64,000 bases of DNA from Armatimonadota bacterium (GTDB taxonomy: Bacteria > Armatimonadota > Fervidibacteria > Fervidibacterales > Thermosaccharophagaceae), in the NCBI GenBank assembly GCA_025062195.1, contig JANXAS010000016.1, forward strand, positions 1 to 64,000, read 5' to 3'. The position numbers and the translations under genes were made by a program. Shown here in pieces: positions 17,538 through 26,060 of this stretch (position 1 is the first letter of the stretch; each line of letters begins with the position of its first letter). The notes below the pieces were generated by a model. That model did not search any database. It was not told the origin of the DNA and was given only the letters and a program-made list of their open reading frames with translations.

Positions 17538-18407
17538 ATGAAGATGTTTAATGAGCCGAACGAGGAGAGGGGTTGCATTGTGGCAAGCGAGGAGTGCGAA
17601 GCTAATGAGGCGTCCACTGGGCAGTCGGAGGGTGGGGAAGCGATGGCTGAACAAGCTCCGGCAGCGGAGCGTGAGGAGGAAGGTTGCAAAGTAACAATTG
17701 AGGCAGGCATCACGGGCAAGGTTGAGCATGAGAGGAGGCAAAGGAAGGTTAAGGCACCAGAAGTTGTGGAAGTGCCGCCTGAAAGGGCTAAAGTCGTGCG
17801 CACGATTATTAAGAGGCTGAAGAAGCTTTATCCGAATGCGACGACAGCGCTGCACTGGTCAAACCCGCTTGAGTTGCTCGTTGCTACGATCTTATCAGCC
17901 CAGTGCACAGACGAGAGAGTGAACCAAGTCACGAAAACGCTCTTTCAAAAATATCGCACAGCTGAAGATTACATGAATGCCAACTTGAGGAAGCTGCAGA
18001 TGGAGATTAAGCCGACTGGTTACTATCGCCAGAAGGCGAGGACTTTAAAGGCGCTTGGCAAAGTGCTCGTTGAGAGATATGGTGGGGAAGTGCCCTCAAG
18101 TATGGATGAGCTATTGAAGTTGCCCGGAGTGGCTCGCAAAACTGCGAATGTTCTCCTTGGAACTGCCTTCGGGATACCTTCAGGTATAGTCGTGGATACA
18201 CACATGCAACGCGTTTCAAGGAGGCTCGGTTTGACCGATCAAAAGAGCCCAGAGAAGATAGAACTTGATTTGATGCGCGTTGTCCCAAGACGCCATTGGA
18301 TATTTTTCAGCCATGCAATGATTTGGCACGGCAGGCTAATTTGCCAAGCGCGCAAGCCAAAGTGCGATGAGTGTGCCCTCAATGACATCTGTGAGAAAAG
18401 GATCTGA
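17538..18407 (+). CDS. nth: endonuclease III
   Basis: This base-excision DNA glycosylase/AP lyase removes oxidised pyrimidines. The helix-hairpin-helix LPGVARKTANVLLG carries the catalytic Lys in the ARKTAN segment. The Asp nucleophile partner lies in VVDTHMQRVSRRLGL. The iron-sulfur loop CQARKPKCDECALNDIC gives the C-x6-C-x2-C-x5-C spacing. Residues 1-85 are an unusual acidic, low-complexity N-terminal extension before PERAKVVRTIIKRL. GTG at 17514 is possible, but ATG 17538 follows CTGGGGGTGTGG. Confidence 0.93.
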   Translation: MKMFNEPNEERGCIVASEECEANEASTGQSEGGEAMAEQAPAAEREEEGCKVTIEAGITGKVEHERRQRKVKAPEVVEVPPERAKVVRTIIKRLKKLYPNATTALHWSNPLELLVATILSAQCTDERVNQVTKTLFQKYRTAEDYMNANLRKLQMEIKPTGYYRQKARTLKALGKVLVERYGGEVPSSMDELLKLPGVARKTANVLLGTAFGIPSGIVVDTHMQRVSRRLGLTDQKSPEKIELDLMRVVPRRHWIFFSHAMIWHGRLICQARKPKCDECALNDICEKRI

Positions 18408-18474
18408 GCATTGATAACCCTGCGAATCAATTGGCTGCAGTGGCTTTCAATTGATGAAACCATACTTGAGCATG

Positions 18475-18483
18475 TGATATAAT
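18475..18483 (+). promoter_or_regulatory. candidate extended -10 promoter ahead of rpmH
   Basis: TGATATAAT matches the extended -10 form TGnTATAAT exactly and lies 130 bases upstream of rpmH. No good -35 box is found at 17 bases, which fits extended -10 promoters. It would drive the rpmH-rnpA-yidD-yidC-khpB block. Confidence 0.5.
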
Positions 18484-18612
18484 GCGTTTGGCATTTCTGT
18501 GCTGCCGAATTGAAAATCATTGTTTGTCGCTGATGCGACGGATGGAGTGGTGTGTTTTATCGTGGTCCAGCGGGGTCAGTGCAGGATTGGTATAGGAAGG
18601 GGGTGAGTCTGC

Positions 18613-18750
18613 GTGCCTAAGCGCACATATCAACCGAAAAAGAGGCGCAGGAAGCGAGTGCATGGTTTTCTTGCACGGATGAGCACTGCAGGTGGAAGGA
18701 ATGTCATCAAGCGGCGCAGACGCAAGGGAAGGAAACGCCTTACAGTTTGA
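18613..18750 (+). CDS. rpmH: 50S ribosomal protein L34
   Basis: The 45-residue basic protein starts with GTG after GGAAGGGGGTGAG. Its N-terminal [20 protein letters not shown] and ending [11 protein letters not shown] are diagnostic for L34, part of the large ribosomal subunit. It heads the standard block with rnpA, yidD, yidC and khpB. The gene is easily overlooked because of its size. dnaA, the usual divergent neighbour, is not next to it. Confidence 0.95.
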   Translation: MPKRTYQPKKRRRKRVHGFLARMSTAGGRNVIKRRRRKGRKRLTV

Positions 18751-18785
18751 TGTAAAGGGAAGTTAAATCGGCACAGCTGGTTTAT

Positions 18786-19211
18786 ATGGTGATAGTGTTG
18801 CGCCGTATACCGCAAGGCAGCAAACGGGGCGATAATAAGTTTCCGAGAAATGAGAGATTGCACAGACAGAGGGACTTTGAAAGATGCGTTAAAAATGGAA
18901 GAGCGCTAAGGGGCAAACTGCTGGCGGCATACATTTATTGGCATGGTGAGCAGATGAGGCGAGTGGCTTTCTCAGTTGGGAAGGCAGTTGGTGGGGCAGT
19001 AGTGCGCAACCGCATAAAGCGTTGGCTAAGGGAAGCTTACAGGACGAGACGATGGGCGTTAAATTTTGGATTTGATTTGCTCATTGTGGTGCGTCCAACT
19101 TGCGGTTCAGTAAGGCGTGAGGAGATTGATTTAGAGTTTGAGCAATTGCTTTTCCGTGCAGGCGCAGTTGATAAGAGTAAAGTTGCGATGGCGGGTGAAG
19201 GTAAAGCATGA
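18786..19211 (+). CDS. rnpA: ribonuclease P protein component
   Basis: RnpA assists the RNase P RNA in 5' maturation of tRNA. The core runs from [18 protein letters not shown] to [15 protein letters not shown], which is the RNR motif, and the C-terminal DLLIVVRP strand follows. At 141 residues it has a short N-terminal and a C-terminal extra segment. Its stop codon overlaps the ATG of yidD (ATGA), as in many genomes. The start lacks a clear ribosome site, and an internal start near KFPRNERL cannot be ruled out. Confidence 0.92.
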   Translation: MVIVLRRIPQGSKRGDNKFPRNERLHRQRDFERCVKNGRALRGKLLAAYIYWHGEQMRRVAFSVGKAVGGAVVRNRIKRWLREAYRTRRWALNFGFDLLIVVRPTCGSVRREEIDLEFEQLLFRAGAVDKSKVAMAGEGKA

Positions 19212-19501
19212 TATGTCATGTGCTAATAGCGCTCATACGCCTTTATCAACGGACGCTTTCAACTTGGATGCCGCCTTGCTGTCGTTACACTCCGACTTGC
19301 TCTGAATATGCTATTGAGGCGCTGCGCATGCATGGATTGGTAAAGGGGCTTTGGTTGGCGATGCTTCGCTTGCTGCGTTGCAATCCATTTTTCCATGGCG
19401 GATATGACCCAGTGCCACAGCCAAAAGATGGCAGGGTAATTAGCAAACGGGAGAGGTTTGAAGATAACCATGATTTGGAGAGACCAAAGAGCAAAAGTTG
19501 A
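19208..19501 (+). CDS. yidD: membrane protein insertion efficiency factor YidD
   Basis: The 97-residue protein has the YidD signature: [10 protein letters not shown], then [16 protein letters not shown], then [15 protein letters not shown]. It is a small membrane-associated factor that supports YidC-dependent insertion. It overlaps rnpA by four bases. Its 3' end lies directly before yidC. The C-terminal 20 residues beyond DPVP are charged and variable. Confidence 0.93.
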   Translation: MICHVLIALIRLYQRTLSTWMPPCCRYTPTCSEYAIEALRMHGLVKGLWLAMLRLLRCNPFFHGGYDPVPQPKDGRVISKRERFEDNHDLERPKSKS

Positions 19502-19508
19502 GGTCAAT

Positions 19509-20993
19509 ATGAGCCTGCTCAGGATTGTTCCCCCTCTGCGTTCACTTACTGTGCTGAGCAAAGCTGTGATTGGCTATTTGCTCGCTTGTGTGCTTATTGC
19601 CGTGACAGTAAAAGCTGTGCGTTGCGAATTTGAACACACAGCTCTTGGGAAGCCTTACAGCCCGGAGAGCGCCCTTGATGTGAGTTTGGTGCGCAGCCGA
19701 AGCGAAGCCGAGAAGGAGCTTAAGCGTCTGCATAAATTTGTCCGTGACAAAAGATGCACACTGCCTGAAGCATGGGCACAACTTCGCCGCGGCGCTATCT
19801 ATGAGCTTGTCCTGAAAGAATTCGCAAAGGCTGAAGCCGCATATGAAGCTCTGGTCAGAGAATATGAGGATGCTTCACGCTCTAAGGAGCAGGCTGTGAA
19901 AATGGAAGCCTTATCATGCTCCAACCATGTGGCTACAGCCTGTTTTAGAGCCGCCGAAATTAAAAGGGTATTTTATCGGCGCTCAATTGGGACTGATAGG
20001 GAGGGAAGAATGAGGAAGCAAGCCATCAAGGCATATCAACACCTTGAATGGCTCTCAAGCTATCGTGGTATGCTCGCAAATGCGTATGTTGTGCATCACG
20101 ATGGTGCCGTTAAGATGGAGTTGGCATACGAGGCAGCCTTGCGGCGTCTGGATGAATTTTACCGCGAGTATTTCAGCTACAAGCTGCTTGATGCGCTCGT
20201 TTCAATGACGGGAAGGGATAAGCGTTATAGCTATGGTCTGGCAATCATAATGCTGACGCTGCTCGTAAGGATACTCCTCTTCCCGCTCAACAGGAAAGCA
20301 TACAAGTCAATGCGAATGCTCCAAAGGCTGCAGCCGGAGATACAGAAGTTGCAAAAGAAGTATCGCAAAGACCCACAAAGGCTTAACCGTGAGCTGCTTG
20401 AACTGTATCGCAGGCATAAGGTCAGTCCATTTAGTGGCTGTTTGCCATTGCTCATTCAATTCCCAATACTAATCGCTGTCTACTGGGCTGTAGTTTACTA
20501 CAAGTATCAGTTCCTCCATGCCAGCTTCCTTTGGATACGCAGTCTGGCTCATCCTGATTTCATTCTTTTCGGGCTTTACTTCATAAGCTTGATAGTGAGC
20601 CAGCGCTTGATGACAAAATTATCCCCGCCAACAGACCCGCAGCAGCAACAGACACAGCAGCTTCTCTCATGGCTCTTCCCGTTAATGGTGTTGCTGTTCT
20701 TCTGGTCATTCCCGGCGGCTTTCATCCTTTACTGGCTTGCATTCAATATAGCAATGACTGTTGAGCAGTATTTCATTCAAAGGGGCTTGAAGCGAAGCGA
20801 CGAAACTGGCGGTTACCCAATAAAGCGCCTTGAGCAAGCTCAACGCCCAACTGATGATGCTCTTTCAACAAATGTTATGCACCGCGAGGAAATTGCTGCC
20901 TATAAGAGGATGCAAGCTGAAGCCAGACGAACTAAGCAGCCTAAGATAAGGCGCATATTTAGGGAGGCTCGCATAAGGCGATATTTTAGATAG
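19509..20993 (+). CDS. yidC: YidC/Oxa1 membrane protein insertase with helical N-terminal domain
   Basis: The insertase core starts near YGLAIIMLTLLVRILLFPL, then MRMLQRLQPEIQKLQKKY, the Gly/Pro-containing VSPFSGCLPLLIQFPILIA, and terminal helices near LFPLMVLLFFWSFPAAFILYW. A strictly placed Arg lies in LLVRILLFPL. Unusually, the first 220 or so residues look helical and TPR-like (AEKELKRLHKFV, AEAAYEALVREYEDA, AYEAALRRLDEFYREYF) and lack the beta-sandwich P1 domain of Gram-negative YidC. A basic tail ends the protein. ATG 19509 follows TTGAGGTC. An earlier in-frame ATG overlaps yidD. Confidence 0.9.
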   Translation: MSLLRIVPPLRSLTVLSKAVIGYLLACVLIAVTVKAVRCEFEHTALGKPYSPESALDVSLVRSRSEAEKELKRLHKFVRDKRCTLPEAWAQLRRGAIYELVLKEFAKAEAAYEALVREYEDASRSKEQAVKMEALSCSNHVATACFRAAEIKRVFYRRSIGTDREGRMRKQAIKAYQHLEWLSSYRGMLANAYVVHHDGAVKMELAYEAALRRLDEFYREYFSYKLLDALVSMTGRDKRYSYGLAIIMLTLLVRILLFPLNRKAYKSMRMLQRLQPEIQKLQKKYRKDPQRLNRELLELYRRHKVSPFSGCLPLLIQFPILIAVYWAVVYYKYQFLHASFLWIRSLAHPDFILFGLYFISLIVSQRLMTKLSPPTDPQQQQTQQLLSWLFPLMVLLFFWSFPAAFILYWLAFNIAMTVEQYFIQRGLKRSDETGGYPIKRLEQAQRPTDDALSTNVMHREEIAAYKRMQAEARRTKQPKIRRIFREARIRRYFR

Positions 20994-21086
20994 ATTGGGT
21001 TCATTCAAATTCAGCGAAGGCTCACATAGCTTTACCTTTCCTTTTGTGCGGGAATAGGGTATGACGCTCAACAGGGGGTTGCAAAC

Positions 21087-21854
21087 ATGAAGGCGATAGA
21101 AAAGCGTGCCAGAACAGTTGAAGAGGCAATTGAGGCTGCACTTTGCGAGCTCAATGTCACGAGGGACGAAGTTGAAATTGAGGTCCTTGAGGAGAGCGGC
21201 AGGGGCAGATTTAACATACTCGGCTCTCAACAGGCTCGTGTTAGGGTGACGCTGAAGCCAGAATTGATACTCAAGGGTGTCGTCAAGAACATAGTTGAAC
21301 GGATGGGTGCAACTGTTATAGTTGAGGAGCCTGTGGAGAAGGAAGGTGCATTTTACATAAACATAGGTGGCGCTGATGCTGGGCTTATCATAGGGCGAAA
21401 TGGTGCAACGCTTGATGCTATGCAGGTCATAGTGAGCGAGATAGTTAGGAAGCGCTGCAATTCATCGGTTCTGATTTGGGTGGATGCGGACAGATACAGA
21501 GAGAGACGCTGGGAGCAAGTCAGGAAAATGGCATTGGAGGCAATGCAGCGTGCTAAAGCCGAGAGGCGCCGAATAAGGCTATACAATTTGAAGGCTGCCG
21601 AAAGACGCATTGTCCATTTGACACTTCAGAACAATCCTGATGTCATAACTTACAGCGAGGGCGAAGAGCCAAACAGGGTTTTGGTTATAGCCCCTGCAGA
21701 CCTCGGACCAAGACCAACAAGGAAACCAAGTGAGCGCTCGCAGCGAATGCAACGCAATCAGCAAAGAGAGCACCGTCATGGTGTGTCACGGAATCGTAGC
21801 GCACGCCGCGAGCAGCGCGGCACGGGTATGAACCTACAAGATGATGCTTATTAG
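21087..21854 (+). CDS. khpB: Jag/KhpB RNA-binding protein (KH and R3H domains)
   Basis: The 255-residue protein has the Jag N-terminal domain (ARTVEEAIEAALCELN, GRFNILGSQQARV), then a KH domain with GADAGLIIGRNGATLDAMQ. An R3H domain follows, containing ERRIVHLTLQNNPDVITYSEG. It binds RNA with KhpA and influences cell division and envelope synthesis. A strongly basic, Arg/Gln/Ser-rich tail follows, likely to contact nucleic acid. It sits in its usual place after yidC. Confidence 0.93.
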   Translation: MKAIEKRARTVEEAIEAALCELNVTRDEVEIEVLEESGRGRFNILGSQQARVRVTLKPELILKGVVKNIVERMGATVIVEEPVEKEGAFYINIGGADAGLIIGRNGATLDAMQVIVSEIVRKRCNSSVLIWVDADRYRERRWEQVRKMALEAMQRAKAERRRIRLYNLKAAERRIVHLTLQNNPDVITYSEGEEPNRVLVIAPADLGPRPTRKPSERSQRMQRNQQREHRHGVSRNRSARREQRGTGMNLQDDAY

Positions 21855-21865
21855 CCAACGCAGCC

Positions 21866-23125
21866 ATGGCAAGGTTGAAAATACAAAGCGTAACCGTAGC
21901 ATACGATAGTGTGCCAGTGCTAAGGGATTTCACCCTTGAGATAGGTGAGGGTGAGCTTGTTGGCATCATCGGGCCAAATGGAAGTGGTAAGACGACACTT
22001 CTTCGGACAATTGCTCGCCTATTGAAACCGCTAAAAGGCGCTGTGTTTGTTGGTGAGCTTGACTTAAAAAGCGTGAGCGTTAGAGAGATAGCTCGCAACA
22101 TAGCTGTTGTTCCACAGGAGGATGTTACTCTATTCGCCCTAACAGTTTTTGATGTTGTGGCGATGGGCAGGACAGCATACTGCCCGCCATGGGGTAGCTT
22201 AGGCAAAGATGACATAAATGCAATTGAGGAGGCAATGGCTCAGACCGAAACGGAGAAACTCGCAATGAGAGTGATAACCGAATTGAGTGGTGGCGAGAGG
22301 AAGCGGGTAATGATTGCAAGGGCACTCGCGCAGCGCCCACGAATATTGCTGCTTGATGAGCCGACAGCCAACTTGGACTTAAAATATCAGCTTGAGGTCA
22401 TTGAGCTGATAAGGCGCCTAAACAGGGAACATGGCACAACTGTCATAACGGTGCTACACGACCTCAATTTGGCACCGCTTATAGCTGATAAGCTTGTTCT
22501 GATGAACTCAGGTGGTAAAATACACGCCCTTGGAACACCTGAGGAGGTGATAACGCAGCGCAACATTCAAGAAGCTTATGGGGCGCCGGTTGTTGTTTCT
22601 CGTAATCCGCTAACTGGTAAGCCATCGGTGACGCTTCTTGAACGGCGCATAGTTTTAAAGCCTAACCTTCGCATTCATCTAATTTGTGGCGGTGGGAGCG
22701 CCGGTGAAATACTATCGCTGCTAATTCGCAGTGGGTGCGATGTCTCTGTAGGTGCATTGAACAGGGGTGACTCCGATTGGGAAGCAGCAAGGGCTCTTGG
22801 AGCGACATTGATTGAAGAGGCGCCATTCATGCCCATCTCAGAGAGGGCATACCGTGAGACATGCCGAGCAATATCGCAGTCGGAGGTTGTGCTGATAACG
22901 GATGTGCCATTTGGCTTTGGGAACTTGCTCAACTTGCAAGCTGTAATTGATGCGGCATCGGGGCGAGTCTTCATCATGCGTCCCAAGGAGTTTTCAGGCA
23001 GAGATTTCACCAATGGGGAGGCAACGAGGCTGTTGAGGCAAATCTATTCCACAAAGCAGGTTGTGGAGCTGAATAATATTCAAGAGCTGATCCGCTTGCT
23101 CTCCCCTTCGGACAATCCAACTTAG
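21866..23125 (+). CDS. ABC transporter ATPase, FecE/BtuD type, with extra C-terminal domain
   Basis: The first 250 residues form an ATPase of the iron-siderophore/cobalamin type: Walker A GPNGSGKT at 36-43, signature LSGGERKRV, Walker B ILLLDEPTANLD, and switch His in VLHDLNLAP. Residues about 265-419 add a Rossmann-like domain (RIHLICGGGSAGEILSLLI, VVLITDVPFGFGN). I do not know its function. Similar tails occur on some corrinoid-transport ATPases. No FecCD permease or binding protein is within the window. The ribosome site is weak. The gene follows khpB after 11 bases. Confidence 0.82.
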   Translation: MARLKIQSVTVAYDSVPVLRDFTLEIGEGELVGIIGPNGSGKTTLLRTIARLLKPLKGAVFVGELDLKSVSVREIARNIAVVPQEDVTLFALTVFDVVAMGRTAYCPPWGSLGKDDINAIEEAMAQTETEKLAMRVITELSGGERKRVMIARALAQRPRILLLDEPTANLDLKYQLEVIELIRRLNREHGTTVITVLHDLNLAPLIADKLVLMNSGGKIHALGTPEEVITQRNIQEAYGAPVVVSRNPLTGKPSVTLLERRIVLKPNLRIHLICGGGSAGEILSLLIRSGCDVSVGALNRGDSDWEAARALGATLIEEAPFMPISERAYRETCRAISQSEVVLITDVPFGFGNLLNLQAVIDAASGRVFIMRPKEFSGRDFTNGEATRLLRQIYSTKQVVELNNIQELIRLLSPSDNPT

Positions 23126-23139
23126 GTGACTGATGTTAC

Positions 23140-25080
23140 TCAACGAAACTTTGATAGCACACCAAGCCTTTCTTTGAGCCACTCCTCAATGTTTGTCGGT
23201 GGACGAAGCCAACCAACCTGCATCTTGAGCGCTGGGCTATCGCTGCTCACCTGATAAACATCCTTTGAGGCGTCCATAAATCTCGGGTCGGCAAATTCGC
23301 TGTGCGCATCAAATCCGGTGAAGTCGGCAAATCCCTTAAGGTCGTCAAATAGACGGTGCTTCGGTCTCCAAGGAACACCATAAAGGAAAAGCTTTTGCCC
23401 ATCTGTGGCGAAGTAAAGGTTGCGGTCTATGAGCATACCTTGCTTTGTAGGGTCGAAGACGAGATTTGGATTTGCAGAAACAAACTCGTCAAACGCTTTC
23501 TCCGTCACGAACTTCTTCCTCTCAGCTGGATGCCAGCCAAAGAAAGCGTTGTCATACCAAAGGGCAAGCTGATAGCCACGATTGAAGGCACATATGTTGC
23601 CGACGATGATATTGCCACTGTTGTGGTATGACACCTCACCGAAATCTTCGGTTGTGAGCTTCCTCGGACCTTGCTCACGCATTGCAATTCCATCCTTGTT
23701 ACCAACGCATGTGTTAAATGCGACGATGCAATTTTGGCTTTCGGCAATCTGTATGCCGGCTGTGCTCCAATCTGGGAATTCCACTTCCCCAACGATGCCT
23801 ATTGCATTTCGCAGAAACAAATTGCGAGTCACAGTTATGTCTCGGCTTATCTCAATGAACAAGCCGCTCTTTTCGTTCTCCATAAAGACACACTCTGTGA
23901 TGACAACATTCCTTACATGTATATCCAGCCACAGTCCTGGTCCGCCATTCCTTCGGAAAAGACACCTTCGGAAGATGCCGCCATTTGCCCAAGCGAGCTT
24001 GAACCCACCAGCATCCCATCCTCTGCTAATAGGCTTCCAACAATTCTCTTCCCAAAGGCAATCCTCATTCAGGAAGCCCCTGCCGGACGCTCCACCGCCT
24101 GTATGCCCGCATCGCCTTATGATGCATCTTCGCATTGTCCCGTGAACAAGGATGCCGCTGCCAGACATTTCCTCAATTATGCAATCCTCAACAAGATTGT
24201 TCTCGCCGTGCAGCCAAATTGCGGCGCGCTGAGGGAATGTTGCAGCATGCCGGAAGACAAAGCCACGCACATTTATATACCTATGCCCCTTTGGGTTTGC
24301 CCATGGATTTGTGCCGAACAGCTCGGAGCGAGTTGCAACTTCAACCTGATGCTCATTTGGGTTTGAGCCATTAGCAAGCCACAGGTATAGCGCCTTTGCT
24401 TTCCCATCAACAGCAAACATGCCCGCAAACTTAATCCCCACACCTCTCATAGGAGGGCTTAAGACTGACGACTCTTTTCCCGAGCGTAAGTCCTCTTGGT
24501 ATCTGCGCCAAGCTTTCCGCAGGCTATCAATGTCTGGTGAGGGTAGCGCCATCTTGCCATCAACTAAGACAAGCTCAGCTCTCCCCCAAAGTGGTGCATC
24601 TTCAGGGTGATGCTCAACTGGTGTTCCATCCTTGCGCCAGTTAATGATAAACTTTCGCTCCCAAGGTATGCGATAGATTGGCTCATCACCATCAACCCGC
24701 TGCCAACCCTTCACCACATCTGCGCCGCTTATAACGACAGAGCCAATTGGCTGTGCCCGGAATGTGATTGGTGCACCAGGTTCACCGTCGTTGCGCAGCC
24801 TAATTGATTCTCGGTATATGCCAGCTTTGACGACCACCGTATCACCGGCTTTGGCAATTTGTGCAGCCCTGTTAATTGTCCTGAGCGGGCTCTCTTCAGT
24901 TCCCAAGTTATCGTCTGATGCATTGCGGTGGTGTTGGTCAACCACAATTGTTGCGGCACAAAGACGGCTGCAAGCCGAGATGCAGATCAAGATGGCGATA
25001 AGATATGATAACGCCCACATGAATCTCATCGGTTGCAAAATTGGTCTTAGAGTTTCACGAGTTTCATCTGTTAGCGCCAT
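23140..25080 (-). CDS. secreted right-handed beta-helix protein
   Basis: The 646-residue protein has a likely signal peptide (MRFMWALSYLIAILICISACS), suggesting lipobox-like cleavage near ACSRLCAA. Then comes the pectin-lyase-like lead-in NLGTEESPLRTINRAAQIAKAGDTVVVKAG. Parallel beta-helix rungs follow (NLVEDCIIEEMSGSGILVHG, RCIIRRCGHT, VVITECVFMENEKSGLFIE, NITVT-like turns). Such proteins bind or cleave polysaccharides outside the cell. Its 5' end overlaps guanylate kinase by 17 bases. The start may be as far in as Met18 or Met21. Confidence 0.82.
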   Translation of the reverse strand: MALTDETRETLRPILQPMRFMWALSYLIAILICISACSRLCAATIVVDQHHRNASDDNLGTEESPLRTINRAAQIAKAGDTVVVKAGIYRESIRLRNDGEPGAPITFRAQPIGSVVISGADVVKGWQRVDGDEPIYRIPWERKFIINWRKDGTPVEHHPEDAPLWGRAELVLVDGKMALPSPDIDSLRKAWRRYQEDLRSGKESSVLSPPMRGVGIKFAGMFAVDGKAKALYLWLANGSNPNEHQVEVATRSELFGTNPWANPKGHRYINVRGFVFRHAATFPQRAAIWLHGENNLVEDCIIEEMSGSGILVHGTMRRCIIRRCGHTGGGASGRGFLNEDCLWEENCWKPISRGWDAGGFKLAWANGGIFRRCLFRRNGGPGLWLDIHVRNVVITECVFMENEKSGLFIEISRDITVTRNLFLRNAIGIVGEVEFPDWSTAGIQIAESQNCIVAFNTCVGNKDGIAMREQGPRKLTTEDFGEVSYHNSGNIIVGNICAFNRGYQLALWYDNAFFGWHPAERKKFVTEKAFDEFVSANPNLVFDPTKQGMLIDRNLYFATDGQKLFLYGVPWRPKHRLFDDLKGFADFTGFDAHSEFADPRFMDASKDVYQVSSDSPALKMQVGWLRPPTNIEEWLKERLGVLSKFR

Positions 25081-25681
25081 TGTTGCATCGCACCCCTTTC
25101 TTCCGCCCGGATGGCTTTACCTCTCCAAGAAGTATCCGGCGGAGTTCGCCTGCTGCCCTGTTCAAGTCGTCATTTACGATTTGAAAGTCAAATCTATCCC
25201 TAAAACTTATCTCCCATTTAGCCTTGTTCATGCGCCTTTCAATTTCTTCAGGCGAATCTAAAGCTCGCTTTGTTATGCGCCTTTGCAGCTCTTCCATTGA
25301 TGGTGGCAGGATGAGTATGAGGATGGCGTCCTTACATCTTTCCTTAACTTGCATTGCGCCCTGAACATCAATTTCAAGGACGACATCGTAACCGCTTGCA
25401 AGTTTCTCCTCAACCCACTTTCTCGGAGTCCCATACATATGCCCATAAACATTCGCCCATTCAAGGAACTCTCCATCCTCAATCATGCGCTTGAACTGTT
25501 CATCTGTGACGAAGAAGTAATCTCTGCCATCAACTTCGCCAAGGCGCGGTGGGCGAGTCGTCACCGAAATTGAATAGAGCACATTCGGCAGCGTTGGCAG
25601 GACGAGTTTTAGCAGAGTCCCTTTGCCAACACCGGAAGGTCCGCTCACTACAAAAAGCCTGCCACGGCTCGTTTTGTTCAC
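25064..25681 (-). CDS. gmk: guanylate kinase
   Basis: GMP kinase phosphorylates GMP or dGMP to the diphosphate with ATP. P-loop GPSGVGKGT spans residues 14-22. GMP-binding elements are STTRPPR-like VTTRPPRLGEVDGRDYFFV, EFLEWANVYGHMYGTP, and DVQGA. GTG at 25681 follows GGTGGTGAT at proper spacing. The 205-residue length is normal. It is the first gene of a leftward pair with the beta-helix protein, which is an odd partner. Confidence 0.95.
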   Translation of the reverse strand: MNKTSRGRLFVVSGPSGVGKGTLLKLVLPTLPNVLYSISVTTRPPRLGEVDGRDYFFVTDEQFKRMIEDGEFLEWANVYGHMYGTPRKWVEEKLASGYDVVLEIDVQGAMQVKERCKDAILILILPPSMEELQRRITKRALDSPEEIERRMNKAKWEISFRDRFDFQIVNDDLNRAAGELRRILLGEVKPSGRKKGVRCNNGANR

Positions 25682-26060
25682 GACTCTATCACCACCGCAA
25701 AATAACGGGCACAGGTGGATTTACGCTTTAGCCGACAGTAGTTCACATTAGTCGGCGTTATACATCAGTTGGTATGTTTTGCGAATGCAGACAATGGCCT
25801 CAAAAGCACAAACACCATTCTCTCAAAAATTTGTTCGCGCACAGTTCCCATGCCATTGATTTTAGCCAACCATTGATGATGAAACAATTGAGGTCAAATC
25901 CATTCTTCTGTTTTGTGAGGGCTTAATCCCCCCTCCTTTCTCTTCAACCTAAGGCTGTGCCCGTGCCAAGATAAATACTCAAGGCTTACCACCTGCATCC
26001 GCAAGATGAGTGTCGTAAGTCGCAAATCACCGCCGCGAAATTATCAGGGGGTGCAACGCT
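25682..26060. other. intergenic region between divergent genes
   Basis: It holds the presumed promoters of gmk (leftward) and the MDR gene (rightward). A GGGGGTG ribosome site ends it on the right. No RNA gene or repeat was recognised. Confidence 0.4.

Noticed and set aside
18408-18612. oriC
   Set aside because: No DnaA boxes (TTATCCACA) or AT-rich unwinding repeats could be found ahead of rpmH.
24135-24366. Small plus-strand frames inside the beta-helix gene
   Set aside because: They are antisense shadows of the minus-strand secreted protein, with no ribosome site.
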